Shown: positions 1 through 8,146 of the stretch, in pieces | Layout: each line of letters starts with the position of its first letter | Numbering within the stretch: the first letter of the stretch is position 1 | Origin: Rhizobium sp. SL86 | Lineage (GTDB): Bacteria; Pseudomonadota; Alphaproteobacteria; Rhizobiales; Rhizobiaceae | Direction: 5' to 3' | Assembly: GCF_026672545.1 (NCBI RefSeq) | Contig: NZ_JAPPRJ010000003.1 | Coordinates: forward strand, 1-34,962 | DNA: 34,962 bases | The notes under the pieces: model-generated | The model's database searches: none | Told to the model about the DNA's origin: nothing | The model's input: the letters and a program-made list of their open reading frames with translations, nothing else | Program-made: the position numbers and the translations under genes

Positions 1-213
1 AATGATAGACTGGCGGAGCGCCGCAAACAGACATCGACCAAAGCTACCAGGCCAATTCGATGTCCAATCCCTCAGGCATCTGTGAGATGACGTGGCTGTC
101 ATCACGCAGGACTGCCGACTGGTTCACGGTGAGCGTCATTATAATGGTATTGGCGCATTCCGTCGAGCTTCTCCGATCAATCCCGACGGCGCTTCGAAAG
201 GTGCGCCGCCGCG

Positions 214-702
214 ATGCAAACTGCTCGTTTCTTCCTCTGCGGGCGGTGTCGCGCGCAGGTTCTGCTTTGCCGCCATTGCGATCGGGGTCAGCGCTATTGC
301 GGTTCTGCCTGCGCCCATGCGGCGCGCCGTGACAGCCTGCGGGCAGCCGGACGGCGCTACCAGAGCACCCGGCCGGGGCGCTTTGCCCATGCCGATCGCT
401 CCCGCCGATATCGGCAGGCTCGCAAAAACGTGACGCATCACTCTCCACCCGTCGTTCCAGAGGGTTCACGACTGAAGGCGTCCACAAACGGCGGCATCGT
501 TGCACCGGGCGATGGCACCGCTGGCGTGGTGTCATCGATCGAGCCGTGGTGCCGGCGCTGCGGCAGCTCTGTGCCGCTGTTCTTTCGCCGCGGCTTCGTG
601 CGTCGCCGGGGGACACACGTGCGTCCATTCGACCATGGAGATCGAACCGATGACCATATCTGCCGAGAAGGAAGCGATGATCCTGCGCCTGTACCACGTT
701 GA
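214..702 (+). CDS. zinc-ribbon passenger protein of the IS21-type element
   Basis: A 162-residue basic protein with a cysteine cluster near its N-terminus: Cys at residues 9, 12, 19, 22, 29 and 33, with His21 between, in CxxC/CxHC-type spacing suited to one or two zinc sites. A further Cys pair, WCRRC, occurs later, and the protein is rich in Arg. I recall similar proteins just upstream of istA in IS21-family elements of alphaproteobacteria, usually annotated as hypothetical. Its last 53 bases overlap the start of istA in another frame, which suggests translational coupling. A role in binding the element's DNA or in regulating istA is inference only. The ATG at 214 is the first start that keeps the whole cysteine cluster. 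Confidence 0.55.
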   Translation: MQTARFFLCGRCRAQVLLCRHCDRGQRYCGSACAHAARRDSLRAAGRRYQSTRPGRFAHADRSRRYRQARKNVTHHSPPVVPEGSRLKASTNGGIVAPGDGTAGVVSSIEPWCRRCGSSVPLFFRRGFVRRRGTHVRPFDHGDRTDDHICREGSDDPAPVPR

Positions 703-2149
703 GAAGTGGCGCTGCGGCACGATCGCCAAGCAATTGCATTGCCATCACACCACCGTCTTCAGGGTCCTGAAGGACGCGGGCTTGCCTCGACACAGGCCGG
801 TGATCCGCCCCGCCGAGATCGACCTGTACCTGCCGTTTATCCAGCAGACGCTGACCAAATATCCTGACCTGACGTCCAGCCGCCTTTACGGGATGGTGCA
901 GGAGCGCGGCTATAAGGGATCGCCCGACCACTTCCGGCACATGGTGGCGCTGCACCGACCACGGAAGGCGGCGGAAGCTTATCTACGACTACGCACCCTG
1001 CCGGGTGAGCAGGGCCAGGTCGACTGGGGTCATTTTGGCCACATCGAGATCGGCAGGGCCCGCCGCCCGCTGATGGCCTTCGTCATGGTGCTATCCTACT
1101 CGCGCGACATCTATCTGCGCTTCTTCCTTGATGCCCGCATGGAAAACTTCCTGCGCGGCCATGTCGGCGCATTCAACGACTGGAACAGCCTTCCCAGAGT
1201 GCTGCTCTACGACAATCTGAAGTCCGCCGTCCTTGAACGGCAGGGCGATGCCATCCGCTTCCATCCGACATTGTTGGCCTTCGCGGCTCATTATCGCTTC
1301 GAACCCCGTCCTGTCGCGGTAGCACGGGGCAACGAGAAAGGCCGTGTCGAGCGCGCCATTCGCCACATCCGGGAAGCCTTCTTCATCGCCCGCACCTTCA
1401 AGGACCTCGACGATCTCAATGCCCAGGCCGAACACTGGTGCCGGACCCAGGCTGCCGACAGGCCATGCCCGGAGGACCGGGCAATGACGGTGCGTGAGGC
1501 GTTCTCAAAAGAACAGCCCATGCTTCTGCCCTTGCCGGCCAATCCCTATCCCGTCGAGGAGCAGGTGGCCGTGAAGGTTGGCAAGACACCCTACGTGCGC
1601 TTCGATCTGAACGATTACTCGGTCCCTCATACGCATGTCCAACGAACACTCACCGTTCGCGCCGATCTCGTCCAGGTCAGGATATTCGACGCCGCCACGA
1701 TGATCGCCAGCCACCGTCGCAGCTTCGATAGGGGCCAGCAGATCGAGGATCCTCAGCACCTGAAGGCACTCGTCGCCGTCAAGCGCGAGGCACGCCAGCA
1801 TCGCGGCCTCAATAGCCTGACGCGGGCCGTGCCGGCTTGTCAGAAGCTGATGATGCATGCCGCAGAACGTGGCGCCAATATCGGCGCAATCACCAACGCC
1901 ATGCTGACGTTGCTCGACCTCTACGGCGCCCAGGAACTCCAGGCGGCCGTCGAAGACGCTTTGCGCGCCGGCGCCTCGCATTCCAAGGCGGTTCGATCAG
2001 TGCTCGAACGCCGCCGGATTGCGCGGGGCGCTCCGCCCCCGGTCGAAACCAGGCTGCCCGAGCATGTCCGCAAGAAGGACACGACTGTCATTCCCCACAA
2101 GCTCGACCGTTACGATCAACTCACATTGAAAGGAAACGACGATGAATAA
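650..2149 (+). CDS. istA: IS21-family transposase IstA
   Basis: A 499-residue DDE transposase, usual length for the family. The N-terminus holds a helix-turn-helix (about residues 20-45, TIAKQLHCHHTTVFRVL). The catalytic core shows Asp125 (QVDWG), Asp188 (LLYDNLK) and Glu234 (KGRVERA). I chose the ATG at 650 because GGAG lies at 637-640, nine bases upstream; an in-frame ATG at 635 is the alternative, and the open frame running back to 500 is not needed. The stop overlaps istB by eight bases, the normal coupled arrangement. IstA cuts and joins the transposon ends with help from the IstB ATPase. The copy appears intact and may be active. Confidence 0.95.
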   Translation: MTISAEKEAMILRLYHVEKWRCGTIAKQLHCHHTTVFRVLKDAGLPRHRPVIRPAEIDLYLPFIQQTLTKYPDLTSSRLYGMVQERGYKGSPDHFRHMVALHRPRKAAEAYLRLRTLPGEQGQVDWGHFGHIEIGRARRPLMAFVMVLSYSRDIYLRFFLDARMENFLRGHVGAFNDWNSLPRVLLYDNLKSAVLERQGDAIRFHPTLLAFAAHYRFEPRPVAVARGNEKGRVERAIRHIREAFFIARTFKDLDDLNAQAEHWCRTQAADRPCPEDRAMTVREAFSKEQPMLLPLPANPYPVEEQVAVKVGKTPYVRFDLNDYSVPHTHVQRTLTVRADLVQVRIFDAATMIASHRRSFDRGQQIEDPQHLKALVAVKREARQHRGLNSLTRAVPACQKLMMHAAERGANIGAITNAMLTLLDLYGAQELQAAVEDALRAGASHSKAVRSVLERRRIARGAPPPVETRLPEHVRKKDTTVIPHKLDRYDQLTLKGNDDE

Positions 2150-2915
2150 GATCGACACCCTGTTCAATCGCGCCAGACAATTGCGCCTTTATGGCCTGAC
2201 GGCCCATTGGGACGAGATCGCCACACAGGACTGGGTGCCGACCGTGATCCGGTGGGAAGAAGACGAGCGCTCCGACCGCTCGCTGCTGCGACGCATGCGC
2301 ACCGCCAGGCTCGGCCACTTCAAGCAAATGGCCGACTATGACTGGAAGTGGCCGCGCCGCATCGACCGCGCCACCGTCGAGGAACTGATGACGCTGGCAT
2401 TCATGAAGGATGCCACCAACATCGTCTTCATCGGTCCGAACGGCGTCGGCAAATCGACGCTCGCCCTCAACATCGCCTACCAGGCACTCATCCGGGGCCA
2501 TTCGGTCCTGTTCCGCACCGCCAGCGAAATGCTCGGCGAACTCGCCGCCATCGACAGCGATTCCCTGCTGCGCCGCAAGCTTCAGTACTATGCTTCCCAT
2601 GACGTCCTGCTGATCGACGAGATCGGCTACCTATCCTATTCCAACCGCCATGCCGATCTGCTCTTCGAGCTCATCAGCCGCCGATACGAGAAACGCTCGA
2701 CCATCGTCACCACCAATAAACCCTTTGCGCAATGGTCGGAGGTCTTTCCGAACGCCGCGTGCGTCGTCAGCCTGGTCGATCGTCTCGTCCACCACTGCGA
2801 AGTCGTCGCGATCGAAGGAGATTCCTATCGCTTCAAGGAAGCCAACGAGCGCTCCATAGCCCAGCGTCAGCAACGCGCCAGTCACCAATCCGGCGAAACA
2901 GAGCCCGCATCATGA
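2142..2915 (+). CDS. istB: IS21-family helper ATPase IstB
   Basis: A 257-residue AAA+ ATPase. The Walker A motif GPNGVGKS is at residues 98-105 and the Walker B segment VLLIDEIGY ends in Asp159-Glu160. The N-terminal 60-70 residues are the family's basic, Arg-rich region. AAAGGA lies just upstream of the ATG, and the gene overlaps the end of istA by eight bases. IstB proteins select and deform target DNA and deliver it to IstA. The protein is identical to the product of the inverted copy at 19701-20474, so the two elements are recent duplicates or have been homogenised by recombination. Confidence 0.95.
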   Translation: MNKIDTLFNRARQLRLYGLTAHWDEIATQDWVPTVIRWEEDERSDRSLLRRMRTARLGHFKQMADYDWKWPRRIDRATVEELMTLAFMKDATNIVFIGPNGVGKSTLALNIAYQALIRGHSVLFRTASEMLGELAAIDSDSLLRRKLQYYASHDVLLIDEIGYLSYSNRHADLLFELISRRYEKRSTIVTTNKPFAQWSEVFPNAACVVSLVDRLVHHCEVVAIEGDSYRFKEANERSIAQRQQRASHQSGETEPAS

Positions 2916-3109
2916 CCGAAAAGACGCACCACTCTTCAGGTCTCAAGCGTGGCCTGCCAATCCTCATCAGTGCCGAATGGACCCCCGAGCAGGCATGGGC
3001 CGTCTTCGAACTCCTCGATGATCTGCGCGACGCCATCTGGAACCATTACGCCCCTGACATCCAGCACATGGTCCAAAACCAACAAGCTTCCGACGATAAT
3101 CAAGATTAG
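2912..3109 (+). CDS. small conserved protein downstream of istB
   Basis: A 65-residue protein beginning MTEKTHHSSGLKRG and ending in an acidic tail. Its ATG at 2912 overlaps the last codons of istB, so it is probably coupled to it. The same ORF follows istB in the second IS21 copy (19507-19704, minus strand). I recall such an ORF beside istB in several rhizobial IS21 elements, but know no function. The segment around residues 22-50 (EWTPEQAWAVFELLDDLRD) looks helical. Conservation in both copies and its position inside the shared element support a real gene. Confidence 0.5.
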   Translation: MTEKTHHSSGLKRGLPILISAEWTPEQAWAVFELLDDLRDAIWNHYAPDIQHMVQNQQASDDNQD

Positions 3110-3183
3110 CAACACTGAAGGCGGCTTCTTCAGCCCCTTTCAAAGTTCTCAATCCTCGGCACCATTTATCCGCGCTTTTGGAC

Positions 3184-3357
3184 CGCCGTTAACATCTTTC
3201 GCCAGGCGTAAATCTGCTGCGGAAGAACGTCATGCCGACGTGCCACATCCGAAACGCTGCCATCCGCGCTGAACGCTTCGCGCAATATCGAAAGCTTCTG
3301 CTCTGTCGACCACCGACGCTGTCGATCGGCACCCGTCAGGATCTCAACCTTGGCCAT
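3184..3357 (-). pseudogene. IS66-type orfA (TnpA) fragment cut by IS21
   Basis: From an ATG at 3357 the minus strand encodes MAKVEILTGADRQRRW and then a helix-turn-helix (SVSDVARRHDVLPQQIYAWR), the hallmark of IS66-family OrfA proteins and the related IS3-type HTH_8 group. The frame runs into the IS21 end at about 3183, so only the first 58 or so codons remain. No orfB or orfC follows. An 11-bp imperfect inverted repeat lies just upstream (3366-3398). Confidence 0.75.
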
Positions 3358-3365
3358 CATATCCT

Positions 3366-3398
3366 GTTACGTCACAAATGAATCATCTGTGATGTAAC
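3366..3398. repeat. imperfect palindrome upstream of the IS66 orfA stub
   Basis: GTTACGTCACA at 3366-3376 is matched by TGTGATGTAAC at 3388-3398 with one mismatch, giving two 11-base arms around an 11-base loop. It lies immediately upstream of the start at 3357 and could be an operator or hairpin of the lost element. It lacks a T tract that would suggest a terminator. Confidence 0.4.
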
Positions 3399-3430
3399 TT
3401 GCGCCAAAACTGCACCCGAACAAAAACGGC

Positions 3431-3905
3431 TCACCGGACGCTCACGTTCCAGCAGATGATGGCGTTCTTGATCAGGCGGTTGCAGGCTTCGGCTAGCTGC
3501 TGATCCTCCTGTTGGGCGAATATGAATTCGCGCGGGCTGCCGACGGCCACGGCTCTGGTAAACCGGTTGGCCAGTTCGACCTTGTTGAGCATGGCTTCAA
3601 TATCCATTCGCAGCTCGACGCTATCAATGTAGCGCAGGATGAATAGCGTCTTTGCGCTCATCTGGATCGAGAAAGCCGGAGGGTGCCGATCTCGTCACCT
3701 GGCCATCAGCCTTGCGGAAATTCACCAGTGCGGCGAGCAGCGGCTTGATATGAGACTCTGTCTGGAAGGACAGCGACTTCATGACGCCCGACACCTGGTT
3801 TTGCAGCCGGCGGGACTTGGTCTCGAGAATATCGTAGTAGCGGGCGTCCTCGCTCTGCGACGTGGCTGTGTCATCCTTCATGTCCTTCAGGATGGCATCG
3901 GACAA
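3431..3905 (-). pseudogene. internally deleted Tn3-family transposase relic
   Basis: Two pieces of one kind of Tn3 TnpA lie end to end on the minus strand. From 3905 to about 3650 comes a central segment (YYDILETKSRRLQNQVSGV, then APSGFLDPDERK). After a frame change a C-terminal segment follows to 3431 (LRYIDSVELRMDIEAMLNKV, ending NRLIKNAIICWN). Several hundred residues that normally separate them, including the first catalytic aspartates, are missing, and both outer ends are also lost. The C-terminal sequence is clearly different from the TnpA piece at 13788-14393, so this is a separate Tn3-type element. It cannot be functional. Confidence 0.75.
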
Positions 3906-3913
3906 GAGCCTTC

Positions 3914-4309
3914 TCAGCTATCGAGGAGAGCCGTGCCGTAGGAATTGTCAACAGCGCATAACCAGGTGCCAGACGAGTCTCTACGAAACACATAGGTGGC
4001 ACGTCGTACCGTAGACGTCGCAATGCCGCTTTCGTCGACGGCATCCAACCACGTTTCCATGATGACCAACGCTGTGTCTCCGCCCTCGATCACCTCCATC
4101 CGCCCTTGGCGGACTTTCAATTTACCTTGGAAATGAGCAGAGATTGCTTCGAACGCTTTCCTGATCTGGTCTTTGCCTTTGGCGTACATGCCTGCCTTGA
4201 CCGCTAAGGTGGCATCATCGGTGTAAAATCGCATCAAGCCGTCGAAGTCTTTGGCCGATATGGAACGGTCTGCAGATTCGATAAGGGCTTTCAAGGGATG
4301 GTCGGACAT
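3914..4309 (-). CDS. NTF2-like (SnoaL/DUF4440-type) protein
   Basis: A 131-residue protein with the alpha+beta cone-barrel pattern of the NTF2-like superfamily: an N-terminal helix (LKALIESADRSISAKDFDGL), the typical FYTDDATLAV strand, a middle GKDQIRKAFEAI helix, and C-terminal strands containing MEVIEGGDTALV, RRATYVFRR and WLCAVDNSYGT. Such proteins are often small isomerases, dehydratases or ligand-binding proteins; the substrate cannot be told from sequence. I chose the ATG at 4309 because GGAG sits eight bases upstream on the minus strand. It is the only apparently intact gene between 3.2 and 5.0 kb, and a terminator just upstream separates it from the broken genes beyond. Confidence 0.75.
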   Translation of the reverse strand: MSDHPLKALIESADRSISAKDFDGLMRFYTDDATLAVKAGMYAKGKDQIRKAFEAISAHFQGKLKVRQGRMEVIEGGDTALVIMETWLDAVDESGIATSTVRRATYVFRRDSSGTWLCAVDNSYGTALLDS

Positions 4310-4336
4310 TCTGGACTCCAAAATGGCCGCTAGCGG

Positions 4337-4364
4337 AAAAACAAAACCCGCCTCGCGGCGGGTT
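4337..4364 (-). terminator. rho-independent terminator, minus strand
   Basis: AACCCGCC (4345-4352) and GGCGGGTT (4357-4364) form a perfect eight-base stem with a TCGC loop. Read on the minus strand the stem is followed by TTTTGTTTTT (4346-4337). It would stop transcripts arriving from the broken lipoprotein/dioxygenase region before they enter the NTF2-like gene, which starts 28 bases downstream. Confidence 0.8.
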
Positions 4365-4489
4365 GCTTTGTCTGGAAATATGACGTGCTTAACCCACCAC
4401 TCGATGAATGGTGATAATAATCACAGTGAAAGCGCGAACAAATTCCATGGTGCATCTTTATCACCAGCGTCAGCGACTGGCAAATGATC

Positions 4490-4630
4490 ACGTCCAATTT
4501 TGAGCAAGCTAGTCAAGGTGCCAGCGGCACACCGTTTACTGAACAGGTCGGACACGATGCGATGGGTGATTTCCTTGGCGCGGGGATTGCCGCCGCTCTG
4601 GTCGAAACCGCTCAGCGTTTTCAGGAATTC
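4490..4630 (-). pseudogene. possible intradiol dioxygenase N-terminal fragment
   Basis: Immediately after a stop codon, and in the same frame as the broken lipoprotein, the minus strand reads QEFLKTLSGFDQSGGNPR and then AKEITHRIVSDLF. This resembles the N-terminal dimerisation domain of catechol or hydroxyquinol 1,2-dioxygenases (Dioxygenase_N), where a segment of the form sGxdxxGGdPRvkxIxxRixxDLF is typical. After about 32 residues the similarity ends. No metal-binding Tyr/His domain follows, so it is a short stub at best. The identification comes from memory of the motif and is tentative. Confidence 0.35.
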
Positions 4631-4633
4631 CTG

Positions 4634-4831
4634 TCAACGGCGAACCGTCATAGAGCCGGTGAGCTCAATCGCCTCCGCATCTGTCGGCATTTCCTTGCCG
4701 ACCAGTCCTTGCGCAGCTTGCGCATTGCACCGACCTCCTACAGGGGACGACGCTCCATCTGCGCTGCACCCAGATGAGGTCAAAGCCATGCAAGCTGCAA
4801 AAATCGGGACGGAATAGAACGGCAATGTCAT
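4634..4831 (-). pseudogene. truncated I78-like peptidase-inhibitor lipoprotein
   Basis: The 65-residue frame starts at an ATG with a strong AAGGAGAG site upstream. It encodes a short hydrophobic signal ending in a lipobox (LTSSGC), then CNAQAAQGLVGKEMPTDA and LTGSMTVRR, which resembles the N-terminal half of peptidase inhibitor I78 proteins (CxxxxAQxLvGk ... sgartvR). The second half, normally containing the pattern pGdavTmDyRpdRlNv, is missing: the frame stops after TVRR and continues into a dioxygenase-like stub. It would be exported and lipid-anchored but probably does not fold. A small hairpin (4848-4871) lies in its leader. Confidence 0.5.
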
Positions 4832-4847
4832 CGAGCCTCTCCTTGCT

Positions 4848-4871
4848 CTGAAGCTCCTACAAGGAGTTCAG
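4848..4871 (-). promoter_or_regulatory. hairpin in the leader of the broken lipoprotein gene
   Basis: CTGAAGCTCCT and AGGAGTTCAG flank an ACA loop, pairing fully except for one bulged base. It lies 17 bases upstream of the lipoprotein start on the minus strand. It may be a regulator-binding palindrome or an mRNA hairpin; no T tract follows. Confidence 0.3.
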
Positions 4872-5033
4872 GATTGGCAGCCCCCTGCTTCGCGGGATAG
4901 AGTTGGATCGCAAGGCTCTCACTCTGAAGAGCGAAATGAATAGGTCCAGCGCCATGCCGTGGGGTCAACTTTCCGAGCAGATTGGCAATCTCCAGCTTGT
5001 TTTGCGTATAACAAGGTCGCCCAACGTCCTGTG

Positions 5034-7589
5034 TTAAGCGATTTGGAACACCGAGGAAGATTTATGCATGGAATCTCTGGCTGCTGACTGCTCAACCCCA
5101 AGCTGAAATCGTGCCAACATGGCGGAGAGTTCGTTGACATCGCCTTCAAGAGCGATACTTGCCGCATGCGTTTCCTTGACATTTGCCGCGTTTCTTTGAG
5201 TGAGCTGATCCATGGAACTGACGGCAGTATTCACCTGCTGCAAACCGGTTGCCTGGTCGCGGCTTGCCTTGGCAATCTCGGATACGCTGCGACTGATCTC
5301 CAGAATGCGGCTGTTCATACTGTGGATAAGATTGCCGGTTTGATCCACGGACTTCACACCTCCTGCGACCTCTTGTTCCGCATAGCTTACCAACTGGCTG
5401 ATTTCTTTCGCTGCTGTGGCAGAGCGTTGGGCAAGTTCGCGAACTTCCAGGGCGACAATCGCAAAGCCTTTGCCGGCCTCCCCTGCCCGAGCAGCTTCAA
5501 CACCTGCATTGAGAGCGAGCAGGTTGGTCTGAAACGCGATGGCATCGATCAGGTCGATAATCTGTGTTATCTTCCTTGAGGAATCCGAAATCCGCTGCAT
5601 GGAGTTGACGGCTTCCGTCACCACCTCGCCAGACGTCTTCACGTCAGCCAGTATTTCGGTCGCCATTCTGTCGGTCTGGAGCGCGAGATTGGATGACCTC
5701 GTGACATTCTGCGTCATCTCATCGAGGGTTGCTGCTGTCTCTTCCAAAGACGAGGCCTGCTGTTCCGTTCGCTTTGCGCTATCATGTGCGCCTGAACTCA
5801 GTATGCGAGACTTATCATTCACCGAAAATGCGGTTTCTTGCACACGCGCCAATGTGTTCCGCATATCGGCGACTGCGGCGTTGAATGTCAGACGTATCTC
5901 GTCCAGATCGCCCGCGAACGGTGTGTCGACAAAGCAGTTCAACTCCCCGCGTGATACATTGCTCAGTCCAGATGCCAGAGCGTCAATAGCGTGACGAATG
6001 TCGCGCGCCGCAGTTTCGCGATCGCGATCTGCGGCTTGTCTTTCAGCCTCGGCAAGTTTGCGATTCACAGCGGCCTCCGTCTCGAACCGTCGCTTTTCTA
6101 CTGCATTCGACCGGAAGATCCCAAGTGCGCGAGCCATCGCTCCGATCTCATCACCACGATCTGTACCCATGATTTCCGTTTCAAGCTGACCGGACGCGAC
6201 ACCCTTCATCGTCTCTGTCAGTCTGCGAAGCGGACCACGGATGGAAACCAGCAGGGCGAAGGTTGCGAAGACGGAGAAACCAACTGCAATGACTGCAGTT
6301 CCCACAGAAAGAACCGTTGACCGTTCTGTCACCTGCCTGGTTGCCTCCCCCTGAGTTTCAGCGAAGGCCACGATCTTTGCCCAGGCGCGATCAATGATTT
6401 CGGCCGTCGACTGGAACGTCTCGGCGCGCATGCCTTCAACCTTGACCATGTCAAAAACCGTTTCGGAGGTGGCAACGCCTGGTTCCACCACCGCCTGCGC
6501 CAGGCTGCGCAACTGACCGGCGGCCGCCACACCGGGAACGCTTGAAAGCGCAGACTGCATGTTCTTCAGGCTCTCAAGGACCTTGGCTGCCTGATCGGAT
6601 GTCGGGTTACCCATGAGCGTTGTAAGCTCGAGCACGGTTTCGTTGACTGCATCATTCACTTTCGTTTCGAACAATGCGATGGCCATTTCGTCTTGAATAT
6701 GAGCGCTGAGTGCAGAGAATTGCTGGAAGGACGACTGGGCAATCGCCGCCGCCATTGAATCCAAACGATCCAGATCCGCTGCCAGTTGCCGGGCGAGCTG
6801 TCGAGCCTGTGTGAGCATGGCGTCGTCAAGCAGTGCCTGCTCGCCTTTGGGTGCGAGGCTTGCCAACGCCTTCAGCCGCCCCCTCAACATGTTTGATAAC
6901 TCAGCTTCATCCGACGGGATCGCTTCGGCCAAACGAGCCTCTGTCCGCAACATACGCCGCTCACGGGATTTCAGCACCAGAGCGAGTGACTGGCCATCAC
7001 TGGCATTTGCGATCTGGTCGAAGATAGTGCGCAGATCTTTGGAGGCATCCGTCAGCCGCTCGGCACTTGTCAACTGTGCCTTGGCGCTCTCGTTCAACCT
7101 CGAAAGCTCCGCATTCGACTGCGCGATGAATTCACGAATGGAGGCGGCGGCAACCTTGATCTTATCAATCTGCTCCTGGACGTGCTGCTGTCCTCCAGCT
7201 GTGCGCTGATGAAGCTCCCACAATTCGTCAACGCGAGGCAGAAGACTGGCTATTGCGGTCTCAATCTCTGCCAGCACAGTATCCATCTCGGTGCCGGTGT
7301 AAGCGCTTCTCATCTGACTGATCTGTTCTGAACGGGCACCAAGGCGCACCTTCAACTGATCTCTACGCTCCAGCGTTGTATCATTCAGGTAGTCACTCAT
7401 TTCGGAATATGCCTGCTTGAAGGCTGAGAGCTCTGCGACGCTTGCTTCCGTGCCCTGCACTTTGCGGCTGACCATGTTCCCAGTGAAAAAGGTGAATGCG
7501 GCAAGCCCGACAATCAGAAGCGAGATCGGAATCATGAAAATCATGAGCTTGGTCTGTATGGATCGGTTAGCGATCATGCGAGCGAGCAT
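5034..7589 (-). CDS. methyl-accepting chemotaxis protein with large periplasmic helical domain
   Basis: An 851-residue chemoreceptor. TM1 is at about residues 17-37, a long, mostly helical periplasmic region rich in Ala, Glu and Gln runs to about 425, TM2 is about 426-450, and a HAMP domain follows (about 450-497). A second HAMP-like segment (about 540-585) precedes the signalling hairpin, whose conserved tip AFQTNLLALNAGVEAARAGE is near residues 685-704. The sensor region resembles helical-bundle ligand-binding domains but is longer than the usual 250 residues. I chose the ATG at 7589 because GGAGGA lies just upstream. There is no C-terminal WxxF tether (it ends SSVFQIA), unlike the neighbouring receptor. 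It should signal through CheW/CheA encoded elsewhere. Confidence 0.93.
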   Translation of the reverse strand: MLARMIANRSIQTKLMIFMIPISLLIVGLAAFTFFTGNMVSRKVQGTEASVAELSAFKQAYSEMSDYLNDTTLERRDQLKVRLGARSEQISQMRSAYTGTEMDTVLAEIETAIASLLPRVDELWELHQRTAGGQQHVQEQIDKIKVAAASIREFIAQSNAELSRLNESAKAQLTSAERLTDASKDLRTIFDQIANASDGQSLALVLKSRERRMLRTEARLAEAIPSDEAELSNMLRGRLKALASLAPKGEQALLDDAMLTQARQLARQLAADLDRLDSMAAAIAQSSFQQFSALSAHIQDEMAIALFETKVNDAVNETVLELTTLMGNPTSDQAAKVLESLKNMQSALSSVPGVAAAGQLRSLAQAVVEPGVATSETVFDMVKVEGMRAETFQSTAEIIDRAWAKIVAFAETQGEATRQVTERSTVLSVGTAVIAVGFSVFATFALLVSIRGPLRRLTETMKGVASGQLETEIMGTDRGDEIGAMARALGIFRSNAVEKRRFETEAAVNRKLAEAERQAADRDRETAARDIRHAIDALASGLSNVSRGELNCFVDTPFAGDLDEIRLTFNAAVADMRNTLARVQETAFSVNDKSRILSSGAHDSAKRTEQQASSLEETAATLDEMTQNVTRSSNLALQTDRMATEILADVKTSGEVVTEAVNSMQRISDSSRKITQIIDLIDAIAFQTNLLALNAGVEAARAGEAGKGFAIVALEVRELAQRSATAAKEISQLVSYAEQEVAGGVKSVDQTGNLIHSMNSRILEISRSVSEIAKASRDQATGLQQVNTAVSSMDQLTQRNAANVKETHAASIALEGDVNELSAMLARFQLGVEQSAARDSMHKSSSVFQIA

Positions 7590-7604
7590 TTCTTTCCTCC
7601 ACAC

Positions 7605-8146
7605 AAGGCTGAGCGCCAGAGCGTCATGCCTGCAACTGAGTTCAAATCACCGCCCAGGCCAAGTTTGCTTTGTGACCCGCTTCCCAGGGCTTTTGCCAGC
7701 TTCGCAGGGTAAGGAATCCTAATTAAGGCTCGCTTAATGTTCCGGATCGGCAGAACAAAAAAATGAAGTAATCGATTGCACTTATAAGGAAAATTCGGCC
7801 AATTAGAACACAGAGAATTTGATAAATGGGCCAAACACTGAAAAAGTCTATCCAGCATAAATTTTTCTCAGGCAACGCTAAATTGCTTCCCTCATGCTTT
7901 TCTATTCAAGAAATTGCATGAAAATATGCAACTTCCACAATCGTCATCGCTTTCTGAATAAAACTATCAGATTCTGGAGTTATACATCAATGCCGGATCA
8001 TGGAGCGTGTGGCCATCCATGGCATCATCATGGACCAGAGGGATGGGCGGGATTCTATCACACACGGTCATCCATGTGTCAGCGCTCGGTGCACCATGTG
8101 TCCCGAGCGCTCGCGTCAAATGCTGGCCCTTGAGGGATGGCCACTG
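7605..8146. other. AT-rich intergenic stretch between the two chemoreceptor genes
   Basis: No convincing gene is visible. The right part lies downstream of the second receptor and contains a 9-bp perfect stem (8081-8111). The left part is the leader of the first receptor, with TTAAG/CTTAA arms around 7727-7738 and a markedly AT-rich core from about 7740 to 7990 that probably holds its promoter. I could not assign -35/-10 boxes with confidence. Confidence 0.5.
8081..8111. repeat. stem-loop downstream of the second chemoreceptor
   Basis: AGCGCTCGG (8081-8089) and CCGAGCGCT (8103-8111) form a perfect nine-base stem with a 13-base loop, 35 bases beyond the receptor's stop codon. It may stabilise or end the minus-strand transcript, but no T tract follows on either strand. 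Confidence 0.35.

Larger units (their letters stand above)
214..3183 (+). mobile_element. IS21-family insertion sequence, copy 1 (left end unresolved)
   Basis: This block carries the IS21 gene pair istA-istB, preceded by a zinc-ribbon passenger ORF and followed by a small ORF. Its right boundary is set by comparison with the inverted copy at 19433-21259: the two sequences agree up to 3183 and then diverge. The 3' segments are nearly identical; one difference I can see is C at 3136 against G in the other copy. To the right it interrupts an IS66-type orfA. I could not find a convincing partner for the right terminal sequence in the first 213 bases, so the true left end may lie anywhere upstream of 214 or outside the window. 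Confidence 0.8.

Noticed and set aside
12..213. Possible left terminal repeat of IS21 copy 1
   Set aside because: A GGTTCACGGTGAGCG-like segment near 120 has only weak similarity to the right end, not enough to call a boundary.
44..955. Long minus-strand frame of 303 codons, with a similar one at 14414-15274
   Set aside because: Antisense shadows of the zinc-ribbon/istA region and of a Tn3 transposase in GC-rich DNA; no recognisable domain.
4484..4817. Overlapping plus-strand frames of about 100 codons
   Set aside because: They lie opposite the broken lipoprotein and dioxygenase-like stub, whose minus-strand reading has recognisable motifs.
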